NCBI RefSeq assembly: GCF_030818955.1
Contig: NZ_JAUTBF010000001.1
Location: 1,798,001 to 1,862,000 of the forward strand
Length of the DNA stretch: 64,000 nucleotides
Source of the DNA: Microbacterium trichothecenolyticum
GTDB taxonomy: Bacteria > Actinomycetota > Actinomycetes > Actinomycetales > Microbacteriaceae
Direction of reading: 5' to 3'
In this document: piece after piece, positions 18,542 through 25,655 of the stretch
Layout: the number at the start of each line of letters is the position of its first letter
Numbering within the stretch: the first letter of the stretch is position 1
Notes under the pieces: model-generated
Told to the model about the DNA's origin: nothing
Database searches by the model: none
The model's input: the letters and a program-made list of their open reading frames with translations, nothing else
Translations under genes and position numbers: made by a program

Positions 18542-19286
18542 CAGCATCCCCGGGGTCGCGAAGGGCGACGCCGCATCCGACGTCGCCCCCACGCGAACGA
18601 ACGCGGCGGGTGGCGCCTCCCCCGCCGCCCCCGGCGCGGACGGGCGGCACTCCGCCCTCGCCGCACCGGGCCCGCGCGCGGCCGACCTCGTCGCGGACGC
18701 GGTGCGCGCCGGTATCCTCTCCGGCGAGCTCGCACCGGGTACACCGCTGCGCGAGGAGGAGCTGAGTGCGACGCACGGCGTCTCGCGCCACACAGCTCGC
18801 ACCGCGCTGACGCGCCTGGCCGCGGAACGCCTCGTCACCGCCGAGCCCTACCGCGGCGTGCGCGTGTCCCTGCTCGACGACGACGCGCTCATCGCCCTGC
18901 AGCAGCTGCGATGCGCGCTCGAGACCGAAGCGGTCCGGATCGCGCGGGATCGCGGCATCCATCCCGCCGACGTCGACGATGCCCTCGAAGCCCTCGCCGC
19001 CGCCGAGGCATCCGAAGAGTGGCCCGCCACCCTCGCGGCGCACGCGCGAGTGCACCTCGCGCTCGTCGATGCCGCGGGAAGCCCCCGCATCGCGCAGGAG
19101 TACCGGCGCCTCGACTCGGAGATGCACCTGCTGCTGACGCACGTGCGCCCGGCCTACGCGCCCGGAGCGCTGACGGCGGAGCACCGCGCTTACGTCGCCG
19201 AGGCGTGGGCGGATCCGGAGCGCGCGGTGCGCGCACATCTCGAGCACTCCACGCGGGCGATCATCGACGGGCGATACCGCGACTGA
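18522..19286 (+). CDS. GntR-family (FadR subfamily) transcriptional regulator
   Basis: A 254-residue regulator. After a variable N-terminus of about 50 residues, the winged helix runs ADLVADAVRAGILSGELAPGTPLREEELSATHGVSRHTARTALTRLAAERLVTAEPYRGVRV, with the GntR signature. The rest is the FCD-type helical ligand-binding domain, with Asp/His positions in HARVHLALVDAAGSPR and HRAYVAEAW. The ATG at 18522 has AGGAGG seven bases upstream, which decides the start even though it lies within the end of the DMT gene. Overlap with the exporter suggests joint expression and perhaps control of it by an exported metabolite. Confidence 0.85.
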   Translation: MPRPPRDSIPGVAKGDAASDVAPTRTNAAGGASPAAPGADGRHSALAAPGPRAADLVADAVRAGILSGELAPGTPLREEELSATHGVSRHTARTALTRLAAERLVTAEPYRGVRVSLLDDDALIALQQLRCALETEAVRIARDRGIHPADVDDALEALAAAEASEEWPATLAAHARVHLALVDAAGSPRIAQEYRRLDSEMHLLLTHVRPAYAPGALTAEHRAYVAEAWADPERAVRAHLEHSTRAIIDGRYRD

Positions 19287-19436
19287 CCAGCCCTACGCGC
19301 GGCGACCATGCATCTTCGACCACCTTCTCGCCCTGATCCCCGCTGAACCTTCAACCTGGGCGCACGGGTGACCTTCTTCCGAGGAGCGAGTGAAACGTCG
19401 ACATGTACGCGCACGGCGACCGGCGCGACGGTAGGA

Positions 19437-19468
19437 TTGACAAAACGACGACACAAACGTGAATATAT
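19437..19468 (+). promoter_or_regulatory. candidate promoter of the toxin-antitoxin operon
   Basis: A perfect TTGACA at 19437-19442 is followed after about 18 bases by an AT-rich GAATAT/ATATAT stretch. The region is clearly less GC-rich than its surroundings. It lies just upstream of the three 20-bp repeats, which would then be downstream operators or leader sequence. Confidence 0.45.
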
Positions 19469-19510
19469 GCGGGACATAATCACGCCGGAACGGCGACACA
19501 TTGTCTAGGC

Positions 19511-19570
19511 GACCACACCACATCACTAGTCACCACACCACATCACTAGTCACCACACCACATCACTAGT
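19511..19570. repeat. three perfect 20-bp iterons upstream of the toxin-antitoxin genes
   Basis: ACCACACCACATCACTAGT, preceded by G in the first copy and C in the others, occurs at 19511, 19531 and 19551 without gaps. Each ends in the palindrome ACTAGT. The third ends 17 bases before the antitoxin ATG. Position suggests operator sites for the antitoxin's own repression; plasmid-style iterons are the alternative. Confidence 0.85.
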
Positions 19571-19587
19571 CAACAGAGAGACTCACC

Positions 19588-19989
19588 ATGCCAAAGATCC
19601 GAGCAGCGGCGGTTGCTGGCCCCACCGCAACGCCCACGCGGACGAACTCTCACAACAACTCCATCGGCAGCGGGGCCGACGCCATCCTCCGCACTCTCGT
19701 GAACAGTCTCGGCAAGAAGGCCGTCGCGGCCATCTTCGGCAAGGACGTACGCACCATCGATCGATGGCTGAAGTCTCCCACTCGGCTCGACATGGACAAT
19801 GAGCGGCTTCTGCGCGATAGCTTCCAGATCTACTCCCTCATCGAGGAAGCGGATGATGCCCACGTTGCCAGGGCATGGTTTCTCGGCATGAACCCGAACC
19901 TCGGCGATCACTCCCCCATCGAAGTGCTCGCAGAAGGGCGAGCCCGCGAGGTCGTCGCCGCCGCGAGAGTGTTCGTCAACGGAGCCTGA
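19588..19989 (+). CDS. Xre/MbcA/ParS-type antitoxin
   Basis: A 133-residue protein. Residues 38-70 (LGKKAVAAIFGKDVRTIDRWLKSPTRL) form a Xre-like helix-turn-helix. The C-terminal block (about 88-130), WFLGMNPNLGDHSPIEVLAEGRAREVVAAARVF, is the DUF2384 toxin-binding domain of RES-Xre antitoxins. Such antitoxins bind and block the RES NADase and repress the operon. The ATG at 19588 has AGAGAG seven bases upstream. One base separates its stop from the toxin start. Lower GC than flanking genes and the adjoining tRNA-like fragment fit horizontal acquisition. Confidence 0.85.
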   Translation: MPKIRAAAVAGPTATPTRTNSHNNSIGSGADAILRTLVNSLGKKAVAAIFGKDVRTIDRWLKSPTRLDMDNERLLRDSFQIYSLIEEADDAHVARAWFLGMNPNLGDHSPIEVLAEGRAREVVAAARVFVNGA

Positions 19990-19990
19990 C

Positions 19991-20656
19991 ATGCCCAGCC
20001 CACGGCTCGCCAATTTCCCGGCCTCCGCGTACCGGGTGGGCAGAGCAGCGGGTGCGATCCACTTCAGCGAGATCGATGCGCTTGACGCCGAGCTAGCGGA
20101 CGTCGGCAACAGGTTCGATGTCGTCGGCGGCGGCGTCATGTACTGCTCGAGCACGCGAGTCGGTGCCTTCAAGGAGGTGTTGGCGCACTTTCGACCGGCT
20201 GCGTCCAGCAGCGCATTCGCCGCGTCCACCTCGGAGCATCTCATGGCTGTAGGCAGCGTTCCCGCGAGCTGGCGACATGCCCGCGCTGTGGTGGAGTTTT
20301 CGCTGCAGAGCCCGCTGCCGTTTCTCGATGTCGAACGAGACGAGACACTGACCTTATTGACCTCTGCCCTCGGCGAGGATCTCGAGCGCCTGGGTATCGC
20401 AACGCTGGATTCGTCCAACGTGCGCGGGCCCAACAGGCTCCTCACTCGAGCGATCGCACGCTGGGCGTATACACAGGTCGACGACAACGACGAAGCCCTC
20501 TACTCCGGGATTCGCTACTCGTCTCGCTTCCAGAGTCACGAATGCTGGGCCGTCTTTGCCGGAGTCGAGATCGGGTCGATGTCAACGACCCCCATCGCGC
20601 ACTCCGACCGCGATCTCGAGACCGTATCGAGGGCCTTCGGCATAACTGTCCACTGA
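19991..20656 (+). CDS. RES-domain toxin (predicted NAD+-degrading)
   Basis: A 221-residue protein with the RES fold. Key positions are visible: Arg41 in NRFD, Glu62 in GAFKEVL after the VMYCSSTRVGAF strand, and Ser in GIRYSSRF. These are the Arg-Glu-Ser set from which the domain takes its name. Characterised RES toxins are ADP-ribosyltransferase-like enzymes that deplete NAD+ and stop growth. The immediate upstream DUF2384 gene is its cognate antitoxin. The length is close to the family norm and the frame is intact, so it appears functional. Catalytic activity is inferred from family knowledge. Confidence 0.85.
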   Translation: MPSPRLANFPASAYRVGRAAGAIHFSEIDALDAELADVGNRFDVVGGGVMYCSSTRVGAFKEVLAHFRPAASSSAFAASTSEHLMAVGSVPASWRHARAVVEFSLQSPLPFLDVERDETLTLLTSALGEDLERLGIATLDSSNVRGPNRLLTRAIARWAYTQVDDNDEALYSGIRYSSRFQSHECWAVFAGVEIGSMSTTPIAHSDRDLETVSRAFGITVH

Positions 20657-20742
20657 TGGCAGAGGTCACGTCGCGTCATGTCCCGTCACACGTCGCAACG
20701 GCTGTTCGCTCTGCTCGCAAGCCAAGATAGCGTGGGGCACAT

Positions 20743-20818
20743 CGCGGCGATCCGGGCGGTCCCGGGCCTCGGCTCATAACCGAAGGCGTGGCGGGTTCGA
20801 CTCCCGCCGTCGCGTCCA
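20743..20818 (+). tRNA. tRNA-Met(CAT)-like sequence with degenerate 5' half; probable tRNA fragment or attachment-site remnant
   Basis: Seventy-six bases fold as a cloverleaf. Acceptor CGCGGCG pairs with CGTCGCG (one G-U), the anticodon loop is CTCATAA (CAT), the T arm GCGGG-TTCGACT-CCCGC is canonical and CCA is encoded at 20816-20818. The 5' half is abnormal: position 8 is A, not U, the expected A14 is missing, and one anticodon-stem pair is broken. A normal 3' half with a poor 5' half is what tRNA-targeting integrases leave behind. It may not be a working tRNA. Confidence 0.5.
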
Positions 20819-20824
20819 TTTCCC

Positions 20825-21770
20825 TTACACGCGCGACACACGTGTCCATGTGCGGCTCTGCGCGTGCGCCGTCGCGAGCGAGGCTCGTTCAATTTCCCCG
20901 CTCAGGCGTCCCACCCGTTCGACATCGGGCGCGGCCGGGGCGTTCCGGGGCCTGCGCCCCTCGGTGTCACCGGCACCCACCCGGTTGCTGCGCTCTGTCA
21001 GCGCGACGAGACCGAGGTACTGATCGGCGCTCCAGCAGATGATGCGGCCGCGCTGATCTTTCGTGCGGGCCAGGATGGCGGCATCCTGAAGCTCGGAAAG
21101 CGCCCGGTGCGCTGCCGTGGGTCGAGACGCCGTGCCGCGCGGCGACACCCTGCAGGGTGACCACGGACTCGACGGCGAGACGGTCGAGCACTTTGCGCAC
21201 CACGGCGTCGCTCCGCGAGATGACCGGACGCGCGTTCCGCTCACGGCGGTGACGGACGAGGGCCTCGAACGTCGCATCGTCGAGGAGTGCCACGTCATCT
21301 GCCAAACGCACCGCATTCTCGGCCGCCCGCCCCTCCGACCCAGTTCTGCTCGGTGCGCAGACCCCGCGGTAACGAGGGCTCGATGACGTGCTGAAGATCC
21401 TCGATGTCGTCCACCGTGATGGGGCGGGAGCGATCGGCGAGTGCGGCGACGGCGTCCTCGGTGGCGTGCACATTGGCGATGACGTCCAGGGCTGCGCGCG
21501 AGCCGTGGCGCAGGGACTCCGCGATCGCGAGTCGCTTGGGCGTCACCCGATTGCCCTCGATCCACGACGACGAGATGCTCTCGGATCGCACGAGCAGATG
21601 CGAGAGGTACGCGGCCTTCGCGCCCAGACGCTCGTCGGCGCGAGCGAGAACGACGAGGGCGTCGGCAGCCGCACCCTGGGCGCGTTCACCGACGGCGGGG
21701 AGATCCGGGCCCAGTTCGTCGGGGACATATGCGCGATAGCGTCCGGGGGCACGGTCGCGCCTACTTAGCT
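20825..21770 (-). pseudogene. decayed Fic-family protein gene
   Basis: Three frames carry pieces of one Fic (AMP-transferase family) protein. The N-terminal domain is in one frame (about 21770-21300: YLSHLLVRSESISSSWIEGNRVT, then VIEPSLPRGLRTEQNWVGG). The linker and start of the winged helix are in a second (about 21310-21130: SDAVVRKVLDRLAVESVVTLQGVAARHGV). The C-terminal helix is in a third (to 20825: LQDAAILARTKDQRGRIICW). The catalytic HPFxxGNGR core that should follow the QNWVGG motif is absent, so an internal deletion has occurred as well as frameshifts. It has no start codon before the N-terminal domain. The gene is dead. Confidence 0.75.
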
Positions 21771-21910
21771 GCCCACCCTCGGACGGCGCCCAGGTGCGCT
21801 CGGAGGCATTCGCGCGCCATCCGAGCGTCTCGGACGCTCGATGCCGGAACCCGCGCGCAGCGCTGACACCGCACACCACGGCCGGTCGGGCCCACACGCG
21901 ACCGAATGCC

Positions 21911-22252
21911 TCAGGCCTCCGCGACCGCCTCGACCCCGCGCACCGACCCCCGCCGCTTGCGCACCTCGCGCAGCACGATCTGTTCCGGGCAGACCGTCGA
22001 CAGGAAGTCGCCGACCGAGAGCGCGAGGCGCTCCCCCACCAGCGAGTACAGGATGCGATTGGCATCCCGTCGCTCCGCGATCAGCCCTGCCTGACGCAGG
22101 ACCCCGAGGTGTCGCGAGATCGTCGGTCCACTGGCGTCGAAGCGCGCCGCGATCTCGCCCGCGGCCATCTCGCCGTCTTTCAGATCCTGGAGGATCTGCC
22201 GCCGGGTCGGATGCGCCAGGGCCGCGAAGATGTCGGACGCTGCGTCGCTCAT
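21911..22252 (-). CDS. ArsR-family transcriptional regulator
   Basis: A 113-residue winged-helix regulator: IFAALAHPTRRQILQDLKDGEMAAGEIAARFDASGPTISRHLGVLRQAGLIAERRDANRILYSL is a complete ArsR domain. No cysteine metal site typical of ArsR or CadC is seen; the single Cys is in STVCPEQ, so it may sense something other than arsenic. It is divergent from the epimerase gene, 65 bases apart, and probably controls that gene and itself through the repeats in between. The ATG at 22252 is the only sensible start. Confidence 0.85.
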   Translation of the reverse strand: MSDAASDIFAALAHPTRRQILQDLKDGEMAAGEIAARFDASGPTISRHLGVLRQAGLIAERRDANRILYSLVGERLALSVGDFLSTVCPEQIVLREVRKRRGSVRGVEAVAEA

Positions 22253-22262
22253 GGTCCCAATG

Positions 22263-22304
22263 TAGCACTGTAGCTAAATTGCGTGTAGCTTCTTCGCTAA
22301 ATAG
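22263..22304. promoter_or_regulatory. AT-rich divergent promoter/operator between ArsR regulator and epimerase
   Basis: GCTAAAT is repeated at 22273 and 22296, and GCTA-AA-TAGC at 22296-22305 is palindromic. GTAGCT occurs twice. The stretch is strikingly AT-rich for this genome and is the only spacer between the two genes. AAAGGAG follows as the epimerase ribosome binding site. Confidence 0.55.
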
Positions 22305-22317
22305 CAAAGGAGTGATC

Positions 22318-23253
22318 ATGCGAGTGGCAATCACCGGCGGTACAGGGTTCGTGGGGCGTCACCTGGCAACCCGTCTCGACCCGGCCGAAACCGTCGTCGT
22401 CTCGCGTCGCACGGGCGTCGACATCGACGACGTCGACGCACTCACCGGGGCCTTCCGCGACTGCGAGGCAAGTGGCCCATTGCGCCGGGATCAACCGTGA
22501 GATCGGCGACCAGACGTTCCGTCGAGTGCACGTCGACGGAACGCGGGCGGTCCTCGAGGCCGCTCGGCGCGCGGGCGTACGCCGGGTCGTGCTGCTGAGC
22601 TTCCTGCGCGCACGCCCCGACACCCGCTCCGGCTACCACCAGACCAAGTGGGAGGCGGAGGAGCTCGTCCGAGCCGCGGGCCTGGAGTACACCGTGCTGA
22701 AGTCGGGGATGATCTACGGCCCGGGCGATCACATGGTCGACCATGTCGCCCGAGCGGTGCGCACCTTCCCCGTCTTCGCGACGGTCGGCTTCCGCGAGCG
22801 GCGCGCACGCCCCCTGCCCATCGCGGACGCGATCGACGTGCTGGTCGCCGCCCTCGAGGGACGGATGCCGAACCAGACCGTCGCTCTGATGGGTGCCGAA
22901 GAGCTCGAGCTCGGCGCCGCCGTCCGACGTATCGCCGAGGTCGCCGGCGGGCACCCGCTGTATGTCCCGGCCCGCCGGTCTGGAGCATCCGCGTCCTCGC
23001 GCAGGTGACGGAGTGGCTGATGGTGACGCCGCTCGTTGCGAAAGCCCAGGCCATGATGCTCGCCGAGGGTGTCACAGAGGCCGCCCCACCCGCGCCCGAG
23101 CCTCCGCGTGAGCTCCGACCGCAGCGACCGTTCAGCGAGGACAGCATTCGCGAAGCGCTTCCCGAGGGCGGGTTCGGGCTTCGCGATCTTAGCGTCTTTC
23201 AACGACGTCGCTCGGGGGGAGGCCGCGAGACACCTGTCATGCTGAAGCCATGA
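22318..23253 (+). pseudogene. NAD(P)-binding epimerase/NmrA-like protein, two frameshifts
   Basis: An atypical short-chain dehydrogenase. MRVAITGGTGFVGRHLATRL begins with the GxxGxxG nucleotide-binding loop. AHCAGINREIGDQTFRRVHVDGT follows one frame over, after an extra A near 22471. The conserved Tyr-Lys pair is probably in SGYHQTKWEAEELV. A second slip near 22968-22976 (GGCCCGCCGG) returns the reading to the first frame for VWSIRVLAQVTEWLMVTPLVAKAQAMML. With both corrected it gives one continuous protein of about 310 residues ending at 23253, overlapping the S4 gene by four bases. The shifts may be sequence errors rather than true inactivation. Confidence 0.75.
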
Positions 23254-23474
23254 GCGGCCCCGAACCCCAGGACATCCACGTCGGCAGCGACGGCATCCGA
23301 CTGAATCCGTTCTTGAAGTTCGCCGGCATCCTCGACTCCGGCGGTGACGCCAAGGAGGCGATCATCGACGGCTACGTCGCGGTCAACGGCGAGGTGGAGC
23401 GTCGCCGCGGTCGGCAGCTCCGGGTCGGCGACGTGGTGACCTTCGAGGGGCGATCCTTCCGGGTGCAGGCCTGA
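23250..23474 (+). CDS. S4-domain RNA-binding protein
   Basis: A 74-residue protein consisting of one S4 fold: IRLNPFLKFAGILDSGGDAKEAIIDGYVAVNGEVERRRGRQLRVGDVVTFEGRSFRV. Small stand-alone S4 proteins of the YaaA/RlbA type bind structured RNA, probably in ribosome biogenesis. Its ATG overlaps the upstream epimerase stop (ATGA), indicating coupling. Length and motif match the family fully. Confidence 0.85.
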   Translation: MSGPEPQDIHVGSDGIRLNPFLKFAGILDSGGDAKEAIIDGYVAVNGEVERRRGRQLRVGDVVTFEGRSFRVQA

Positions 23475-23479
23475 CGCAC

Positions 23480-23513
23480 GAAGGGCCCGCCTCCCGAGGG
23501 AGACAGGCCCTTC
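23480..23513. terminator. terminator after the S4 gene
   Basis: GAAGGGCC pairs with GGCCCTTC, and CTCCC with GGGAG inside it, six bases beyond the S4 stop. It faces a convergent gene and may work in both directions. Confidence 0.7.
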
Positions 23514-23517
23514 TCAT

Positions 23518-23548
23518 CGGCATCCCGCGCTCGTGACACGGGATGCCG
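23518..23548. terminator. second hairpin, probable terminator of the histidine-rich gene
   Basis: CGGCATCCCG (23518-23527) is the exact reverse complement of CGGGATGCCG (23539-23548), eight bases beyond the minus-strand histidine-rich gene's stop. Confidence 0.6.
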
Positions 23549-23555
23549 TCACCTC

Positions 23556-23852
23556 TCAGTGCTCGTCGTAGTGGTCGGCGTGCAGCGAGTGACGGTGTCC
23601 GTCGTGCACGTAGTCGACGTGGTCTTCGTGCGCGACCTTCTCGTGTCCGCAGTCGTCGCCGTGCGCGTGCTCGTCGACGGTGTGCTCGGCCTTCGACTCG
23701 TGCTCGTCGTAGTGGTCGCCGTGCAGGGCGTGGTGGTGGGTGCCGTGCACGTAGTCGACGTGGTCGCCGTGCTCGATCTTCTGGTGGCCGCAGTTGTCGC
23801 CGTGCGCGTGCTCGTCGACGGTGTGCTCGGCGTGCGTCTCGATGGTGCTCAT
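23556..23852 (-). CDS. histidine-rich metal-binding protein with internal duplication
   Basis: A 98-residue protein with 26 histidines, many Asp/Glu and two CGH motifs. It is an internal tandem duplication. Repeat 1 (about residues 9-51) and repeat 2 (about 56-98) both run EHTVDEHAHGD, CGH, DHVDYVH, DHYDEH. No signal peptide or membrane segment is seen, so it is probably a cytoplasmic zinc or nickel buffer. Proteins with a single CGH-DHVDYVHDGH-HYDDH unit are found beside ArsR/SmtB genes in other actinobacteria. The ATG at 23852 overlaps the ArsR stop (ATGA), so metal-responsive control is likely. Metal specificity is inferred. Confidence 0.8.
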   Translation of the reverse strand: MSTIETHAEHTVDEHAHGDNCGHQKIEHGDHVDYVHGTHHHALHGDHYDEHESKAEHTVDEHAHGDDCGHEKVAHEDHVDYVHDGHRHSLHADHYDEH

Positions 23853-24157
23853 TGTTCGTTCCCCTGGTCGGTCGGTTCCTGGACGTGGGCGATCGCATCG
23901 AGCACGACGTGCGCGACGTGCTGGTCGGCGAGGGCGTAGCGGATCTCCTTGCCCTCGCGTTCCGAGCTCACCAAACCCGCCTGTCGCAGTGTCCGCAGGT
24001 GTTGCGACACCAACGGCTGCGACAGGGCGGCTTGCTCCGCGAGAGCGGTGACCGTGAGCGGTTCGCGGCTCAGCAGCCACACGAGCGCGAGACGCGACTC
24101 GTTGCCGAGAACCTTGAACAGCTCAGCGGCTTCTTCGAGCCCCGCGATCCTGTCCAC
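23849..24157 (-). CDS. ArsR/SmtB-family metal-sensing regulator
   Basis: A winged-helix repressor of about 102 residues: AAELFKVLGNESRLALVWLLSREPLTVTALAEQAALSQPLVSQHLRTLRQAGLVSSEREGKEIRYAL is the complete ArsR domain. A C-terminal helix with DQHVAHVVLDAIAHVQE supplies the Asp-His pattern of the SmtB alpha-5 zinc site. GTG at 24157 (VDRIAGLEEAA) gives the normal length. A TTG at 24205 would add 16 residues rich in Cys and Trp and is less likely, though a longer form cannot be excluded. It overlaps the histidine-rich gene by four bases and probably represses it when zinc is scarce. Confidence 0.82.
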   Translation of the reverse strand: MDRIAGLEEAAELFKVLGNESRLALVWLLSREPLTVTALAEQAALSQPLVSQHLRTLRQAGLVSSEREGKEIRYALADQHVAHVVLDAIAHVQEPTDQGNEQ

Positions 24158-24205
24158 GTATTCACCACACCACACGCATAAACGAATTGCAATGTGTTCA
24201 CGCAA

Positions 24206-24391
24206 TCAAGAACGGTTCTCGTTTGCGCCCCCTCCACCATGCGGCCCGTTCACACGCATCCAGCCGAACCGCGCGGCGTCGCGAATCTCATCCGCCTGGC
24301 GGCGCCACACCTCCTCACGCCCACTTTGGGCCATGAGTGTCGCGAGCGCGACACCGATGACCACCCCGAAGACGAGGTCCCAACCTTCCAC
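24206..24391 (-). CDS. small single-pass membrane protein (hypothetical)
   Basis: A 61-residue frame starting at GTG 24391: one hydrophobic helix (LVFGVVIGVALATLM, residues 6-20), then a charged segment REEVWRRQADEIRDAARFGWMR and a glycine-rich tail. Third-position GC is high and codon use fits a real gene. It lies 21 bases after L36 and 48 bases before the ArsR gene on the same strand, so it may be part of the zinc-responsive operon. ATTGC-N11-GCAAT (24187-24207), a possible ArsR operator, overlaps its 3' end. The family is not recognised. Confidence 0.5.
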   Translation of the reverse strand: MEGWDLVFGVVIGVALATLMAQSGREEVWRRQADEIRDAARFGWMRVNGPHGGGGANENRS

Positions 24392-24412
24392 GCGGCGAGT
24401 CTACGAACGACC

Positions 24413-24535
24413 TCAGGCCTGGCGCCCTTTGAAGCGGGGGTTCAGCTTGTTGATGACGAAGATCTTGCCGCGCCGACGCACCACCTGTGCGCCGGGCTGC
24501 TTCTTCAGGGACTTGATCGACGCGCGCACCTTCAT
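24413..24535 (-). CDS. rpmJ: ribosomal protein L36, zinc-independent (C-minus) paralogue
   Basis: A 40-residue protein, [12 protein letters not shown] to NPRFKGRQA. It has the L36 fold sequence but none of the three cysteines and the histidine that bind zinc in the usual L36 (positions there are Leu, Ala, Val and similar). C-minus paralogues replace the zinc form during zinc starvation, releasing zinc from ribosomes, and are typically repressed by Zur. AAGGAG lies five bases before the ATG. A Zur-box-like palindrome lies 14 bases upstream of the start, exactly where a repressor would act. Confidence 0.93.
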   Translation of the reverse strand: MKVRASIKSLKKQPGAQVVRRRGKIFVINKLNPRFKGRQA

Positions 24536-24548
24536 GGCTTCTCCTTGT

Positions 24549-24563
24549 TGATAAGCATTCTCA
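24549..24563. promoter_or_regulatory. Zur-box-like palindrome between rpmJ2 and the COG0523-like gene
   Basis: TGATAAGCATTCTCA closely resembles the Zur consensus TGATAATGATTATCA and is nearly self-complementary (TGA-AA---TT-TCA). It lies in the 79-base divergent spacer and could silence both genes together. It is one of the few AT-rich patches in the region. Confidence 0.7.
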
Positions 24564-24614
24564 GTAACAAGGTAGGGTGTCGAGAGCTCCCTGACAAAAC
24601 GAGAGGTGGATGCC

Positions 24615-25625
24615 ATGCGCCGAACGATCGCCATCATGGGCGTCTGCGCCCCCGAACGCCGTACCTACGCCGAACGCACCGCCGCGGCCCTCGCCCGCCC
24701 GCTGCAGCTGTTGCGTCACGCCGACCTGCGCTCCGCCGACCTTCGCTCCGCCCATGCCCTGCCGAACCCGCGGACCCGCACCGACGGCGACGACGTCGTG
24801 ATCGACCTCGGCACCGACGTCGACCTGATCCACGCGATCACCGCGCGCGGCGCCGCCGAGGTCGAGGCGGTCTGCGTCGTCGACGCTCGGCACATGGTCG
24901 GAGATCTGCTCGACGACGCCGCGCTCGTGGCATCCGCCCCACCCGGCGACACCCGCGGCGACGTCGGCGCGCGTGCGCGACAAGCAGCTCTCGCACTGGA
25001 GCTGGCCACCCGCATCGTCTGGATCAACTGGGACAAGGTGCCGACGGCGGCCCTCGCCGTGCAGATGGCTCTGGCGTCGCACCTCAATCCCCTGGCCGTG
25101 GTCCGGCTCACGCGCGATCCGCTCAGCGATCTGCACCCCGAGGCATCGCACGAGGGCGAGATCCTCGAGCGAGCCGGGTGGGTGCGCACCCTCAACGGGG
25201 AGCACGACCCGTACATGCGCGACAACCGGGTGATGACCCTGCGGTACGAGCAACTGCGCCCCTTCCACTCCGCGCGTCTCTCGGCCGCGCTCGACCGCCT
25301 CGACGAGGGCGCCGCCGGACGCCTGGTGCGCTCGGCCGGATTCTGCCGGCTGGCTTCGCGCCCCGGCATCCTGGCCCGCTGGGAGCACGTGGGATCGGCC
25401 ATGTGGATCGAGCCCCTCGGCGCCGATGACGGGCGCATGGGCATGGGTCAGGAGATCGCCTTCACCGGTCTCGACCTGTCGGCACCGAAACTCGCGCACA
25501 TCCTCGACCAGGCCGCGCTCACCGACGACGAGTTCGCCGCCGGTGTGTCGACCTGGACGGCGTTCGAAGATCCGCTGCCGGCCTGGCCCGCGGTGCAGTC
25601 TTCCCTCCCGGACCCCACCGACTGA
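24615..25625 (+). CDS. COG0523/CobW-like protein lacking the GTPase P-loop
   Basis: A 336-residue protein. The C-terminal half is a clear CobW_C domain: [51 protein letters not shown], then [29 protein letters not shown]. The N-terminal half aligns with the GTPase by position, but the Walker A is missing ([15 protein letters not shown] instead of GxxGxGKT), the CxCC metal motif is absent and the NKxD motif reads WINWDKV. COG0523 proteins of the ZagA/YciC type deliver zinc under starvation. This one probably cannot hydrolyse GTP. ATG 24615 is chosen because GAGAGG lies eight bases upstream; a GTG at 24606 is also in frame. A Zur-like box precedes it. Confidence 0.8.
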   Translation: MRRTIAIMGVCAPERRTYAERTAAALARPLQLLRHADLRSADLRSAHALPNPRTRTDGDDVVIDLGTDVDLIHAITARGAAEVEAVCVVDARHMVGDLLDDAALVASAPPGDTRGDVGARARQAALALELATRIVWINWDKVPTAALAVQMALASHLNPLAVVRLTRDPLSDLHPEASHEGEILERAGWVRTLNGEHDPYMRDNRVMTLRYEQLRPFHSARLSAALDRLDEGAAGRLVRSAGFCRLASRPGILARWEHVGSAMWIEPLGADDGRMGMGQEIAFTGLDLSAPKLAHILDQAALTDDEFAAGVSTWTAFEDPLPAWPAVQSSLPDPTD

Positions 25626-25655
25626 CGCACGCCCCGCCCCGCACGCGCCCCGCCC

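Noticed and set aside
20743..20818. A normal functional tRNA-Met
   Set aside because: The 3' half is canonical, but U8 and A14 are missing and an anticodon-stem pair is broken, so I cannot claim a working tRNA.
24163..24175. TCACCACACCACA shared with the toxin-antitoxin iterons at 19.5 kb
   Set aside because: The match stops at 13 bases, lacks the ACTAGT part and lies at the ArsR N-terminus; a chance match is likely.
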